Assembly: GCF_016093545.1 (NCBI RefSeq)
Contig: NZ_JADKYX010000005.1
Coordinates: forward strand, 231,605-295,604
DNA length: 64,000 bases
Source of the DNA: Massilia rhizosphaerae
Lineage (GTDB): Bacteria; Pseudomonadota; Gammaproteobacteria; Burkholderiales; Burkholderiaceae_D
Direction of reading: 5' to 3'
The notes beneath the pieces are model-generated. The model had not been told where the DNA came from and did no database searches. It worked only from the letters and a program-made list of their open reading frames with translations. The translations under genes were made by a program, and so were the position numbers. The number at the start of each line of letters is the position of its first letter. The stretch's first letter is position 1. Positions 7,698 through 16,230 of this stretch are shown one piece after another.

Positions 7698-9773
7698 TCA
7701 GTCGTTCGCGGCCGGCGTCCACGTGAAACGCACGCCGTCGCTGCCGTCCGGCAGCGGCCCCGGGCTGTCGGCGCGGATCGCATGCGTGGCCGGATCGACG
7801 CGCAGGAACCGGTTCGTCGCGAGCGACATCAGCACGAGTTCTCCCGTCGGCGTCTCGATCCACTGGAAACTTGCGGCCTTGCCCGGCCGGCCCTTGCGCA
7901 GGCCCACGCCGCCCTGCGCATCCACGCTCACGAACGCCGCGCCGGCCTGTAGCGCGACGCGTCCGAGACCCATGTCGCGGACTATGAACGGCGCCGGCTT
8001 GCCCGCACCGGGCGCGAACGCGGCGCCCGTCTTCCATTCCGCCAGCCGGATGCGCTGGCCGTACGGTATCGCGCGCATCAGGCCGTGCGGGTTCGGCTGG
8101 TAGACGTCGATGCTGTCGAAGTCCGCGTGGCCCCCCGGCTTGCCGAGCTGGTTGTAGTCGAAGAGGGCATAGCGCACGCCCTGAAACGTCGTCAGCTGGA
8201 ACACCATCGTGAACGGTTCGCCGATGGGCGTGAAGGTTTGGCCGTCCGTCGACCAGGAAAAGCGCGCCTGCTCCGTGAGGAAGTCGCAGTCCGCACGCAG
8301 CATCACGCGTGTGGCGCCGGCCGGCAACGGCACGCGCACGGTACTCGCGCGCGCCTGGTCGTACAGCGCGAGCTGCAGGCCGGCGCCGGTTTTTTCGACG
8401 CCCAGCGTGGCGTAGGGCAGGTTCAGCAGGGCGAGGCCGGCGACGTCGCCGTCCGCGAGGCCCGCCGCGTCCAGCGTCACCGTGGGCGACGAGCGCGGGC
8501 CGATGGCGCGCTGCGTCAGGCTGTTGCGGGCCTGCCAGAACGACGTGGCCGGCAGTGCGTGCAGGCGCAGGAAGCCGGGGCGTTCCGTCAGCGACCACTG
8601 GCCGTCGACGGGCACGTGATTCCACTGCCAGACCGGTTGCAGCCGGCTGGCGGAAAAATCGTCGCTGCGCGCGTACGGCACGGCGATCGGGGAGGGCGCG
8701 GCCGTCTTCGGCTTGACCCACGTGCGCGGATTGCGTCCCAGGTTGCCGGGCAGGCCGAAATACGGCCAGCCGTCCTTCCAGGTGATGGGCGCGAGGCTCA
8801 AGAGGCGGCCCACCGAATTGAAGTCCTGCATCGAGAAGCCCCACCATTCGCCGCCCGGCGTGCGCACGATGCCGCCCTGGTGCAGCGAGTCGGCGTTGCG
8901 CGCGGACGGATCGGGCGGCACGATGGCCTCAAGCGTCTTGTTGTCCTTCAGGCGGTACCCCTTGGCCATGCCGTAGTCTTCATCCTTGCTGATGGCCCGG
9001 TTCACTTCGTACGGGCCGTCCACTCTGTCCGCCCGCGCGGCCGGCATCCGGAAACCGCCCGCGTAATTGGCGGAGAGGATGTAGTACTTGCCCTTGATCT
9101 TGTAGAAGTGCGCGCCTTCGCCCATGCCGGCGTCCCGCGTGAATAAAACCTTCTCGGTGCCCGGCACGATGTCGGTCAGGTCGTCCGTCAACTGGGCGAT
9201 GCGCATGCGCTGGTGGTCCCATACGACCCATGCCTTGCCGTCGTCGTCGAACAGGACGGACAGGTCGTGCAGGCTGCGCTTCATTTCGCGCCGCGTCCAC
9301 GGGCCGCGCGGATCGGCGGCCGTGAAGATCTGCGTGGCGCGGCCGTTCACGTTGCTGAAGATGTAGAAGGTGCCGTTCCGGTAGCGCAGGCTTGGCGCCC
9401 AGATACCCTGGCCGTAGATGTTCTTGCCGTCTTCCAGATGATAGGCCGGGCCGAAGTCCAGCTTGTCGACGGCGTAGCTCAGGAATTCCCAGTTCACGAG
9501 GTCGCGCGAACGCAGGACGGGCAGGCCGGGCATCGCGTGCATCGTCGTGCCGGTCAAATAGAACCAGTCGCCCACGCGGATGAGGTCGGGGTCGGAGAAT
9601 TCGTCGTAGAACAGCGGATTCGTGAAGGTGCCGTTGCCGTTGTCGGGCGTCCAGGTCTTGGTCGACAGGCCCGTGGCGGGGCGCGGTTCCAGTTGTGCAC
9701 CCGCGTGCATGCAGGCGACGGCGGTGCAGACGGCAACGAAGGCGAGGGCGAGGCGAGGCGGGCGTGTGGTCAT
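7698..9773 (-). CDS. GH43 glycosidase with beta-sandwich C-terminal domain, exported
   Basis: About 690 residues. A signal peptide (to about HAGAQ) is followed by a five-bladed propeller typical of GH43 beta-xylosidase/alpha-L-arabinofuranosidase. Visible motifs are NPLFYDEFSDPDLIRVGDWFY (catalytic base Asp in SDPD), LHDLSVLFDDDGKAWVV with the pKa-modulating Asp region, and GEGAHFYK with the acid Glu. A GH43-type concanavalin-like C-terminal domain (roughly 330-530) follows, then a final beta-rich module of about 150 residues that could be a trefoil/fascin-like carbohydrate-binding unit. I placed the start at MTTRPP (9773), which leaves a proper signal peptide. It is convergent with the TonB receptor and likely acts in the periplasm on imported arabino/xylo-oligosaccharides. 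Exact linkage specificity is not determinable here. Confidence 0.85.
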   Translation of the reverse strand: MTTRPPRLALAFVAVCTAVACMHAGAQLEPRPATGLSTKTWTPDNGNGTFTNPLFYDEFSDPDLIRVGDWFYLTGTTMHAMPGLPVLRSRDLVNWEFLSYAVDKLDFGPAYHLEDGKNIYGQGIWAPSLRYRNGTFYIFSNVNGRATQIFTAADPRGPWTRREMKRSLHDLSVLFDDDGKAWVVWDHQRMRIAQLTDDLTDIVPGTEKVLFTRDAGMGEGAHFYKIKGKYYILSANYAGGFRMPAARADRVDGPYEVNRAISKDEDYGMAKGYRLKDNKTLEAIVPPDPSARNADSLHQGGIVRTPGGEWWGFSMQDFNSVGRLLSLAPITWKDGWPYFGLPGNLGRNPRTWVKPKTAAPSPIAVPYARSDDFSASRLQPVWQWNHVPVDGQWSLTERPGFLRLHALPATSFWQARNSLTQRAIGPRSSPTVTLDAAGLADGDVAGLALLNLPYATLGVEKTGAGLQLALYDQARASTVRVPLPAGATRVMLRADCDFLTEQARFSWSTDGQTFTPIGEPFTMVFQLTTFQGVRYALFDYNQLGKPGGHADFDSIDVYQPNPHGLMRAIPYGQRIRLAEWKTGAAFAPGAGKPAPFIVRDMGLGRVALQAGAAFVSVDAQGGVGLRKGRPGKAASFQWIETPTGELVLMSLATNRFLRVDPATHAIRADSPGPLPDGSDGVRFTWTPAAND

Positions 9774-9819
9774 GTGTAGTCCGGTGGCGTGCAGGTCATC
9801 CGGCAATGTAGGGCATGCG

Positions 9820-9833
9820 TGGTAGCGCTGTCA
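9820..9833. promoter_or_regulatory. LacI-type operator candidate upstream of GH43 gene
   Basis: TGGTAGCGCTGTCA lies 46 bp before the GH43 start. It resembles the xylose-regulon box described in xanthomonads (TGGTAGCGCTAACA, from memory) and shares TGGTAGCG with the sites at 1314 and 4109, but has a 14-bp rather than 15-bp layout. The rest of 9774-10054 shows no gene. Confidence 0.4.
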
Positions 9834-10054
9834 AAATAGCGGTGTTCCGCCGGCCGTGGCGACAGGCGTTGCGCGTCGAGCGGATAAGTGCTTGTAATTG
9901 CTGGCATTTCGCGCGGCGCATGGCGCCGGGAATCGAAAAGGATGCAACTAACCGACATACGCGATACCGAACCCGATATCGGTCGCCAGGAAAAAATCAT
10001 CGGACGGCGCCGGGATTGCCGGCCGTCGTCCCGGCCGGGCACCTCCGGCGAAGC

Positions 10055-11848
10055 TCACGCGACCGGCGGCGCATGCACGGGCGCGGCGGCCGGCGCCGTC
10101 TGCCGGCGCGGCCGCTGCAGGCACAGGCGGAACACGGTGCCGGTGGGTGCCGGCTCCACGTGGATGCTGCCGCCGAGCCGCTCGACGCCCTTCTTCGCGA
10201 TCGCGAGGCCGATGCCCGTGCCCTGGTACTGCTCCTCGCCGTGCAGGCGCGCGAACACGTCGAACACACGCTCGCGCTGGTCCTCGGGAATGCCGATGCC
10301 GTTGTCGGAGACGTGGACGACGACCATGTCTCCGTCCACGCGCGCGTCGATGCGAATTTGGGGCGCCACGCCCGGCGCCACGAATTTGAGCGCATTGCCG
10401 ATCAGGTTGTCGAAGACCTGCACGAGGACGGCTTCGTGGCCGAGCACGGCGGGCAGGGGGGAAACGCATTCGATCCGCGCCCGGCTGGTGCCGATCTGCG
10501 TCTCCATGTCGCCCAGCGCCAGCTGGACGACGTGGTCGAGGTCGACGTTCTGCAGGCGCAGTTCGGCGCGCGACAGCTGACTGTAGGCCAGCAGGTCCGT
10601 CACGAGCCGGTCCATGTGCTGGCTCACGGACACGATGCGGCGCAGGAACCGGGTGCCCGTGTCGCTCAGCGCCTCGCCTTCGTCTTCCAGCAGCGCCGCC
10701 GCATAGCCCTGGACGTTGCGCAGCGGCGCCCGCAGGTCGTGCGCGATCGTGTGCGCGAAGGCGCGCAATTCCATATTGGCCTCGGCCAGCTGTTCGGTGC
10801 GGTCCTGGATGCGTCGCTCGAGCAGCAGGTTGGCGTCGCGCAGATCGCGCTGCGCGCGCTTCAGATCGGTCACGTCCAGTATGCTCATCACGGCGCCCCG
10901 CACCTCGTCGTCGACGACGAGCGGCTGGCAGTTGAGCAGCCAGTTGCGCATCCGCTCCGGCTCGGACGGGGTGCTGCCGGCGATCTGGATGCCGGCCACG
11001 GCCTGCCGTTCGCGCAGGGCCGAACGCAGCGCGGCCGCCAGCGCGCCGTCGTCCGCGTCCGACCGCGCGATCCGGAACACGGTCGTCAACAACTGGCCCC
11101 GGGCCTGCGCCTCCTCACAACCCAGTATCTGTTCGGCCACGCGGTTCATGAAGCGGATGCGCCCGGTGGCGTCGACGGCGATCACGGCTTCGCCGATGCT
11201 GCGCAGCGTCGTGTCGAGATTGGCCCGTTGCGCCGCGAGAAAGGCGGCGTCGCGGCGCGCCATCGCGCGCACGAAGAACAGCAGCGCGATGGCCAGCACG
11301 GAGACGGCGCCCGCAGCCGCGATGGTCTGGGCGCGATCGGTGGCGACGGCCGCGTCGCGCAGCACGAGCAGGCGTTCTTCCTCGCCCTGCAGCGCGGTGA
11401 GCCGGGCCGTGATCGTCTGGCGCAGGTCCCGCTCGGCGTCCCGGTCGGGGTACGGCGCGGCGCGCACGAGGCCCGTGCGCAGGTTGCGCGTATAGTCGTC
11501 CAGCAGGCGGCGCAGGTCGGTCAGCGTCCGCTGCTGGACGGGATTGTCCGCGGTCAGTTCGGTCAATAGCCGGACTTCCTCGGGCAGCGCGGTGAGCCGG
11601 ATCTGGAAATCCGAATCGTCGCGGCGGTTGTAGTCCAGCCGCAACGATTTTTGCAGCGCATCGGCCTCGTTGACGAGGCTTTGCATCTCCTGCACGTGCT
11701 GCAGCACTTCCCGCGTGTGGTTGACCCAGCGCCAGGACGCGGCCGTGCGTTGGATGCCGGCTGCCAGCGTGGAAATGCCGGCAAGCAGCACGGCGATGCT
11801 GATGGCTGCGGCGATATTGACGTACCGATTTGTTCGTTGAATGATCAT
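10055..11848 (-). CDS. sensor histidine kinase, CHASE3-PAS-HisKA-HATPase
   Basis: 597 residues. An N-terminal membrane anchor (about 10-30) and a second transmembrane helix (about 175-195) enclose a helical periplasmic domain of the CHASE3 type. A PAS domain (about 210-330) and a short coiled coil lead to a phytochrome-like HisKA with the phospho-acceptor His in FAHTIAHDLRAPLRN, then HATPase_c with N, G1 (DNGIGIPED) and G2 (GTGIGLAIAKKG) boxes. It belongs to the kinase group that responds to unknown extracytoplasmic or redox signals; the PAS ligand cannot be inferred. No response regulator gene lies beside it, so it is an orphan here. The start at 11848 is chosen because it precedes the first membrane helix. 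Confidence 0.88.
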   Translation of the reverse strand: MIIQRTNRYVNIAAAISIAVLLAGISTLAAGIQRTAASWRWVNHTREVLQHVQEMQSLVNEADALQKSLRLDYNRRDDSDFQIRLTALPEEVRLLTELTADNPVQQRTLTDLRRLLDDYTRNLRTGLVRAAPYPDRDAERDLRQTITARLTALQGEEERLLVLRDAAVATDRAQTIAAAGAVSVLAIALLFFVRAMARRDAAFLAAQRANLDTTLRSIGEAVIAVDATGRIRFMNRVAEQILGCEEAQARGQLLTTVFRIARSDADDGALAAALRSALRERQAVAGIQIAGSTPSEPERMRNWLLNCQPLVVDDEVRGAVMSILDVTDLKRAQRDLRDANLLLERRIQDRTEQLAEANMELRAFAHTIAHDLRAPLRNVQGYAAALLEDEGEALSDTGTRFLRRIVSVSQHMDRLVTDLLAYSQLSRAELRLQNVDLDHVVQLALGDMETQIGTSRARIECVSPLPAVLGHEAVLVQVFDNLIGNALKFVAPGVAPQIRIDARVDGDMVVVHVSDNGIGIPEDQRERVFDVFARLHGEEQYQGTGIGLAIAKKGVERLGGSIHVEPAPTGTVFRLCLQRPRRQTAPAAAPVHAPPVA

Positions 11849-11998
11849 GTGCCGGTCCGAGCCCGCGTCGTCGAGTCATGCGTGCGGGCAATCGTGACGT
11901 CGCCGGACTTCCTTTTGTAACCATTCTACGCGTATGTGACGGCTTGCCAATATACGATCTCATCCCGTGCGGCGGTCCGGCAACGGCTGACCGCCCGC

Positions 11999-12214
11999 AA
12001 ATTCGGGGTCAGAGCACATTTTTCGCCAGATTCGGGGTCAGAGCACTTTTCGGGGAACGATCTTCGAGGCAAACGAATCCGGAAAAACGATGCGTGCCGC
12101 TCGTCCATATGGCGGTTCAGCGCTTTTCGTCGGGATTCGTTGCGTTCAGAAACATTGATCCGAAATTTGCTCTGACCCCGAATTTGAAGAAATAAATGCT
12201 CTGACCCCGAATTT
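11999..12214. repeat. palindromic repeat element, copy 1 (MITE/REP-like)
   Basis: A 216-bp element. Two direct copies of AAATTCGGGGTCAGAGCAC-like sequence (11999-12017 and 12030-12046, period 29 bp) are mirrored by two inverted copies (12169-12185 and 12198-12214, period 29 bp). The interior has no recognisable gene. An element of identical architecture lies at 17251-17454. The arms resemble sequences seen around REP-associated tyrosine transposases, which is from memory and untested. It fills most of the space between the kinase and the MFS gene. Confidence 0.8.
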
Positions 12215-12215
12215 C

Positions 12216-12244
12216 AAAAAAAAAAGGCCGGGCAGTGCCCGGCC
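12216..12244 (-). terminator. terminator of the beta-glucoside operon
   Basis: On the minus strand GGCCGGGC-ACT-GCCCGGCC is followed by ten T. It abuts the end of repeat element copy 1. Confidence 0.9.
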
Positions 12245-12264
12245 GGAAGCTGACGGCCTGGTTC

Positions 12265-13632
12265 TCAGGCCGCGCGGTGACTCACATCCGCGTCGTTGGC
12301 GGCCGGCGCGCCCTTGGCGCTGCCGCTGCCGGCGCCCATGCCGTCGTCGTGGTGGAACGGCGCGAACCACGTGGCGAGGAACGATGGGATCGTGGCGATC
12401 ATGACGGCGACGAAGTAGCTGACGTAGCCCAGGTATTCCTGCAGCACGCCGCTGATCGTGCCCGTGACCATCATGCACAGCCCCATCAGGCCCGTACCGA
12501 AGGCGTAGTGCGTCGTCGTGTACTTGCCCGGCGCGAGCTGCTGCATCAGGTAGATCATGTAGCCTACCGACCCGAAGCCGAAGAAGAACTTCTCGATGAT
12601 GACGCCGGCCGCGATGGTCCACGCGTCCGACGGCAGCGCGATGCTCATCGCGAGGAACGTCAGGTTGGGGATGTTGACGGCGCAGCACAGGATGAACAGC
12701 GTGCGCTTTAGGCCGCGCTTGGCGACGAACATGCCGCCCAGCAGGGAGCCGACGAGCACCGCAGTCAGGCCCCACGTGCCGTAGATGATCCCCAACTGCT
12801 CGTTGGAGAGGCCGAGTCCTCCCTTCGCGGCCGAGTCGACCATGAAGAATGGACCGATCTTGTCCAGCATGCCGATGCTGAAGCGGAACAGGAACGCGAA
12901 GGCGATCATCTTCCACACGTCGCGTTTCTGGAAGAAGGTGACGAACGAATCCCACAGGATGCCGGTGGCGCCGCGCACGCTGGTCGGCGTGTTTTCCGCG
13001 CGCGCGCCCTCGGGCATCACGCGCGCATGCCAGGCGGCCATCACGATGACGATCGCGGCGACGATGAAGAAGATCACGCGCCACGCGTCCATCCAGTCCG
13101 GCCCGAACACCTTCGGGTCATGGTGGAACACTTCCGTGTGCAGGCGTCCGCTCAGGTAGACGAGAAAGCCGGACGCCACGATCGGTCCCACGTTCCACGA
13201 CAGGCTCTGCACGCCGCAGTACAGCGCCTGCGTGCGCGTGTCGAGCGACGTGACGTACACGCCGTCGCTGGCGATGTCCTGCGTCGCGCCGATGAACGAC
13301 ATCAGGAAGAACAGCGGCAGCATCAGCACCATCCAGTTAGGCAGGCTCATGGCCAGCCCGGCGCCAGCGAAGCCCAACGCGATCAGCACCTGCATCAGCA
13401 GCACGAAGAATTTCTTTGTGCGGTACATCTCGACGAACGGCGCGAACAGCGGTTTGGCCGTGTAGGCGATGCCCAGTAGACTGGAATACGCGGCGGCGCG
13501 CGCGTTGTCCATGCCGATGTTCTTGAACATGATCGAGCTGACGCTCGTCAGCATGATGTAGCCCATCGCCATCGTGAAGTACCCGGTGGGTACCCACAAC
13601 AGGGGGTGGCGGATGCGGTCAGGCGTGCGCAT
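12265..13632 (-). CDS. MFS transporter, AmpG/PAT-like, probable glucoside permease
   Basis: 455 residues with about 12 hydrophobic segments and the layout of AmpG-like (PAT family) major facilitator proteins, which import sugars or muropeptides by proton symport across the inner membrane. Typical features are the GYIMLTSVSSIMF opening helix, FIGATQDIASDGVYVT in helix 4, and MQQLAPGKYTTTHYAFGTGLMG in helix 10. AmpG-like carriers in proteobacterial sugar loci often replace dedicated disaccharide permeases. It is the last gene of a GH1-glucokinase-MFS operon and overlaps the glucokinase gene by 14 bp, so the likely cargo is a beta-glucoside such as cellobiose. The C-terminal tail is His/Asp-rich and looks disordered. 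A true muropeptide carrier role is unlikely given the operon. Confidence 0.82.
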   Translation of the reverse strand: MRTPDRIRHPLLWVPTGYFTMAMGYIMLTSVSSIMFKNIGMDNARAAAYSSLLGIAYTAKPLFAPFVEMYRTKKFFVLLMQVLIALGFAGAGLAMSLPNWMVLMLPLFFLMSFIGATQDIASDGVYVTSLDTRTQALYCGVQSLSWNVGPIVASGFLVYLSGRLHTEVFHHDPKVFGPDWMDAWRVIFFIVAAIVIVMAAWHARVMPEGARAENTPTSVRGATGILWDSFVTFFQKRDVWKMIAFAFLFRFSIGMLDKIGPFFMVDSAAKGGLGLSNEQLGIIYGTWGLTAVLVGSLLGGMFVAKRGLKRTLFILCCAVNIPNLTFLAMSIALPSDAWTIAAGVIIEKFFFGFGSVGYMIYLMQQLAPGKYTTTHYAFGTGLMGLCMMVTGTISGVLQEYLGYVSYFVAVMIATIPSFLATWFAPFHHDDGMGAGSGSAKGAPAANDADVSHRAA

Positions 13633-14671
13633 GGTTCGCCGCCGTGACGGAATCGATCGGGGCGTGCTGGGCCGCGGCGCGGGCGTCGGCCAGTTGCTGG
13701 TCCAGCATCGCGGCGGCGCCGGCGAGGGCGGGGTAGGGCGCGTGGATCACGTACACCGGGATCTGCTTGCAGAACTCGGAGAAGCGGCCCTTGTTCTCGA
13801 AGCGGGCGCGGAACGACGACTTGGCGAAGAACTCGCCCAGGCGCGGCACGACGCCGCCACCGATGTAGATGCCGCCGCGCGCGCACAGCGTGACGGCCAC
13901 GTTCGCGGCCATCGTGCCGAGCGCGCCGCAGAAGATGTCCAGCACTTCCGCGCACACCTTGTCGCCCGCCAGGCCGCGCTCGACCACCTGGGCCGGTTCG
14001 AGCGGCTCGCCTGCGACGTCGTCGATGGCGCACAGCGCCTCGTGGATCGTCGCCAGGCCCGGACCCGAGATCAGGCGCTCGGCCGACACGTGGTCCCATT
14101 TCGTCCAGCAGTAGGCGAGGACCGCCTGTTCGCGCGCGTTCGACGGCGAAAAGGCCACGTGGCCGCCTTCGCTGGGCAGCACGGTCCAGCGGCCGCCCTC
14201 GGGGATGACGCCGCCGACGCCGAGGCCCGTGCCCGCGCCCACGAGGCCGATCACGGCGTTCGGCCGTCCCAGGCTGCCGCCGACCTGCTCGAGGTCGGCG
14301 TCCGGCAGGCCGGGTACGGACATCGACAGCGCGGCGAAATCGTTCACGACGAGCAGCGTGTCGAGACCGAGGTCGCGGCGGGCGCAATCGATCGAGAACT
14401 GCCAGTGGTGGTTGGTCATCTTGACTAAATCGCCCTCGACCGGATTCGCGATCGCGATCACGGCGTGGCGCACTTCGCGCGCGGCGCCGGGGTGGCGGGC
14501 CAGGTAGGCGCGCACGGCGTCGGTGAACGTCGGGTAGGCGGCGCAGGCAAGCGTCGCGATTTCTTCGATGCGGCCGGGGCCGCGCTGCAGGGCGAAGCGG
14601 GCGTTGGTCCCGCCGATGTCGGCCAGCAGGCGGGCGCCGCCGAAAAGCGTATCATCCATGTTGTCCCTCAT
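13619..14671 (-). CDS. glk: glucokinase
   Basis: 350 residues of the bacterial glucokinase (Glk) family, which phosphorylates glucose with ATP to glucose 6-phosphate. The ATP-binding motif LLADIGGTNARFAL is at residues about 15-28; substrate motifs include NDFAALSMSVPGL with the catalytic Asp, GAGTGLGVGG, and PSEGGHVAFSP. The C-terminus has GGIYIGGGVVPRL. GAGGAAAC lies just before the ATG at 14671. It is encoded 33 bp after the GH1 gene and overlaps the transporter gene, so it should channel the glucose released intracellularly by the beta-glucosidase into glycolysis. The length is slightly above the usual 320-340 owing to an Ala-rich C-terminal tail. Confidence 0.93.
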   Translation of the reverse strand: MRDNMDDTLFGGARLLADIGGTNARFALQRGPGRIEEIATLACAAYPTFTDAVRAYLARHPGAAREVRHAVIAIANPVEGDLVKMTNHHWQFSIDCARRDLGLDTLLVVNDFAALSMSVPGLPDADLEQVGGSLGRPNAVIGLVGAGTGLGVGGVIPEGGRWTVLPSEGGHVAFSPSNAREQAVLAYCWTKWDHVSAERLISGPGLATIHEALCAIDDVAGEPLEPAQVVERGLAGDKVCAEVLDIFCGALGTMAANVAVTLCARGGIYIGGGVVPRLGEFFAKSSFRARFENKGRFSEFCKQIPVYVIHAPYPALAGAAAMLDQQLADARAAAQHAPIDSVTAANHAHA

Positions 14672-14704
14672 GTTTCCTCGGTCTCCTCGGGTCTGTCGCC
14701 CGCG

Positions 14705-16042
14705 TCAGGCTGCGCGCAGCGCGTTGCGCTGGCCGGCGATGAAATCGCGGTACCAGAGCGCGCTCGCCTTGGGGGTCCGCTGCTGCGTGGCATAGTCGAC
14801 GTAGACGATGCCGAACCGCTTTTCATAGCCGGAATTCCATTCAAAATTGTCCATGAGGCTCCACAGGAAGTAACCGCGCACGTCGACGCCGGCGTCCATC
14901 GCGGCCTTCAGGGCCTCGAGGTGGGTGCGTACGTACTCCAGGCGCTGCGCGTCGTCGACCTGCCCGCCTTCGACCTTGTCGACCGAGGCCATGCCGTTTT
15001 CCGTAATGTACACCGGCGGCAGGTCGGGGTATTCCTTTTTCAGCAGCACGAGCAGGTCCGTGAGGCCCTGCGGGTAGATTTCCCAGCCCATGTCCGTGAA
15101 GCCCATGCCGCCTTCGGGTTTGCGCGGCGGGACTTCCGCGCTCAGCACTTCGCGGCGGTAGTAGTTCACGCCGAGGAAGTCGAGCGGTTGGGCGATGATG
15201 TCGAAGTCGCCCGCGTGCACGTCCGGCGCGTTGGCGCCGTGCGCCTCCAGCGACAGCGCGGGATAGCGGCGCTTGAAGATCGGGTCCATGAACCACTCGA
15301 TGGAATTGGCCCATTCGAGTGCGGCCAGGCGGCGGTCGGCGTCGGTGTCGGTCGCCGGCTCCGCGGTCCACTGGTTCAGCACGATGCCGAGCATGCAGGA
15401 CGGCTGCACGGCGCGCATCGCCTGCATGGCCAGGCCGTGCGACAGCAGCAGGTGGTGCGAGACCTGGATCGCCTGTTTCTTGTCCGCGACGCCGGGCGCG
15501 AACTGCGCGTTGCCGTAGCCGAGGTTCGCCGTGCACCACGGTTCGTTGTGGGTGGCGATGCTGGCCACGCGGTTGCCGAAGCGGCGCGCCACTTCGGCGG
15601 CGTAGTCGGCGAAGCGATGCGCCGTATCGCGCGACATCCAGCCGCCGTCATCCTGCAGGCCTTGCGGCAGGTCCCAGTGGTACAGCGTGATGTGCGCGGC
15701 GATGCCTTGTTCGTCCAGCGCGTCCAGCAGGCGCGTGTAGAAATCGAAACCCGGTTCGTTCCAGGCGCCCTTGCCGGTGGGCTGCACGCGGCTCCACGCG
15801 ATCGAGAAGCGGTAGGCGTCCACGCCCAGCGACGCCATCAGGGCGACGTCCTCGCGGTAGCGGTGGTAGTGGTCGCACGCGACGTCGCCGTTGCTGCCGT
15901 CGACGATGTTGGCGGGATTGTGCGAGAACGTATCCCAGATCGAAAGGCCCTTGCCGTCGGCGTCAAAGGCGCCTTCGATCTGGAAGGCGCTGGTGGCGAC
16001 GCCCCACGTGAAGTTGGAGGGAAAACGGATGGAGTCGGTCAT
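14705..16042 (-). CDS. bglA: GH1 beta-glucosidase
   Basis: 445 residues of glycoside hydrolase family 1, a retaining beta-glucosidase acting on cellobiose and other beta-glucosides. Acid/base Glu167 is in THNEPW and nucleophile Glu348 in ITENG; FTWGVATSAFQIEG near the N-terminus and LWSLMDNFEWNSGY near the C-terminus complete the substrate site. There is no signal peptide, so it is cytoplasmic. I chose MTDSIRFP (16042); a longer frame reaches back to 16123 but would contain the operator palindrome at 16081 and no family homology. It is first in an operon with glucokinase and an MFS carrier, and divergent from a LacI regulator. Confidence 0.93.
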   Translation of the reverse strand: MTDSIRFPSNFTWGVATSAFQIEGAFDADGKGLSIWDTFSHNPANIVDGSNGDVACDHYHRYREDVALMASLGVDAYRFSIAWSRVQPTGKGAWNEPGFDFYTRLLDALDEQGIAAHITLYHWDLPQGLQDDGGWMSRDTAHRFADYAAEVARRFGNRVASIATHNEPWCTANLGYGNAQFAPGVADKKQAIQVSHHLLLSHGLAMQAMRAVQPSCMLGIVLNQWTAEPATDTDADRRLAALEWANSIEWFMDPIFKRRYPALSLEAHGANAPDVHAGDFDIIAQPLDFLGVNYYRREVLSAEVPPRKPEGGMGFTDMGWEIYPQGLTDLLVLLKKEYPDLPPVYITENGMASVDKVEGGQVDDAQRLEYVRTHLEALKAAMDAGVDVRGYFLWSLMDNFEWNSGYEKRFGIVYVDYATQQRTPKASALWYRDFIAGQRNALRAA

Positions 16043-16080
16043 GATGCTTGGATCGTGGTCGTTGTAATTTAAAACTTTTT

Positions 16081-16094
16081 TGAAATCGATTTCA
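16081..16094. promoter_or_regulatory. perfect 14-bp palindromic operator of the beta-glucoside operon
   Basis: TGAAATCGATTTCA is a perfect palindrome with a central CG, 39 bp before the GH1 start and in the intergenic space shared with the divergent LacI gene. This is the form expected for a LacI-family operator and is close to the beta-glucoside regulator sites described in gamma-proteobacteria (TGAAACCGGTTTCA, from memory). Confidence 0.7.
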
Positions 16095-16230
16095 TCGTAC
16101 ATGCGCCATTGCCCGGGTGTCAAATAGATTTTTTCCCTGCAAGCAGCAGGGCCATATCAAAGCGGCATGTCCTGGTGTATATTCACGAGCTTCGCGGCAA
16201 TTGCCGTGTCGATGAAGCAGGCCGAAACGC

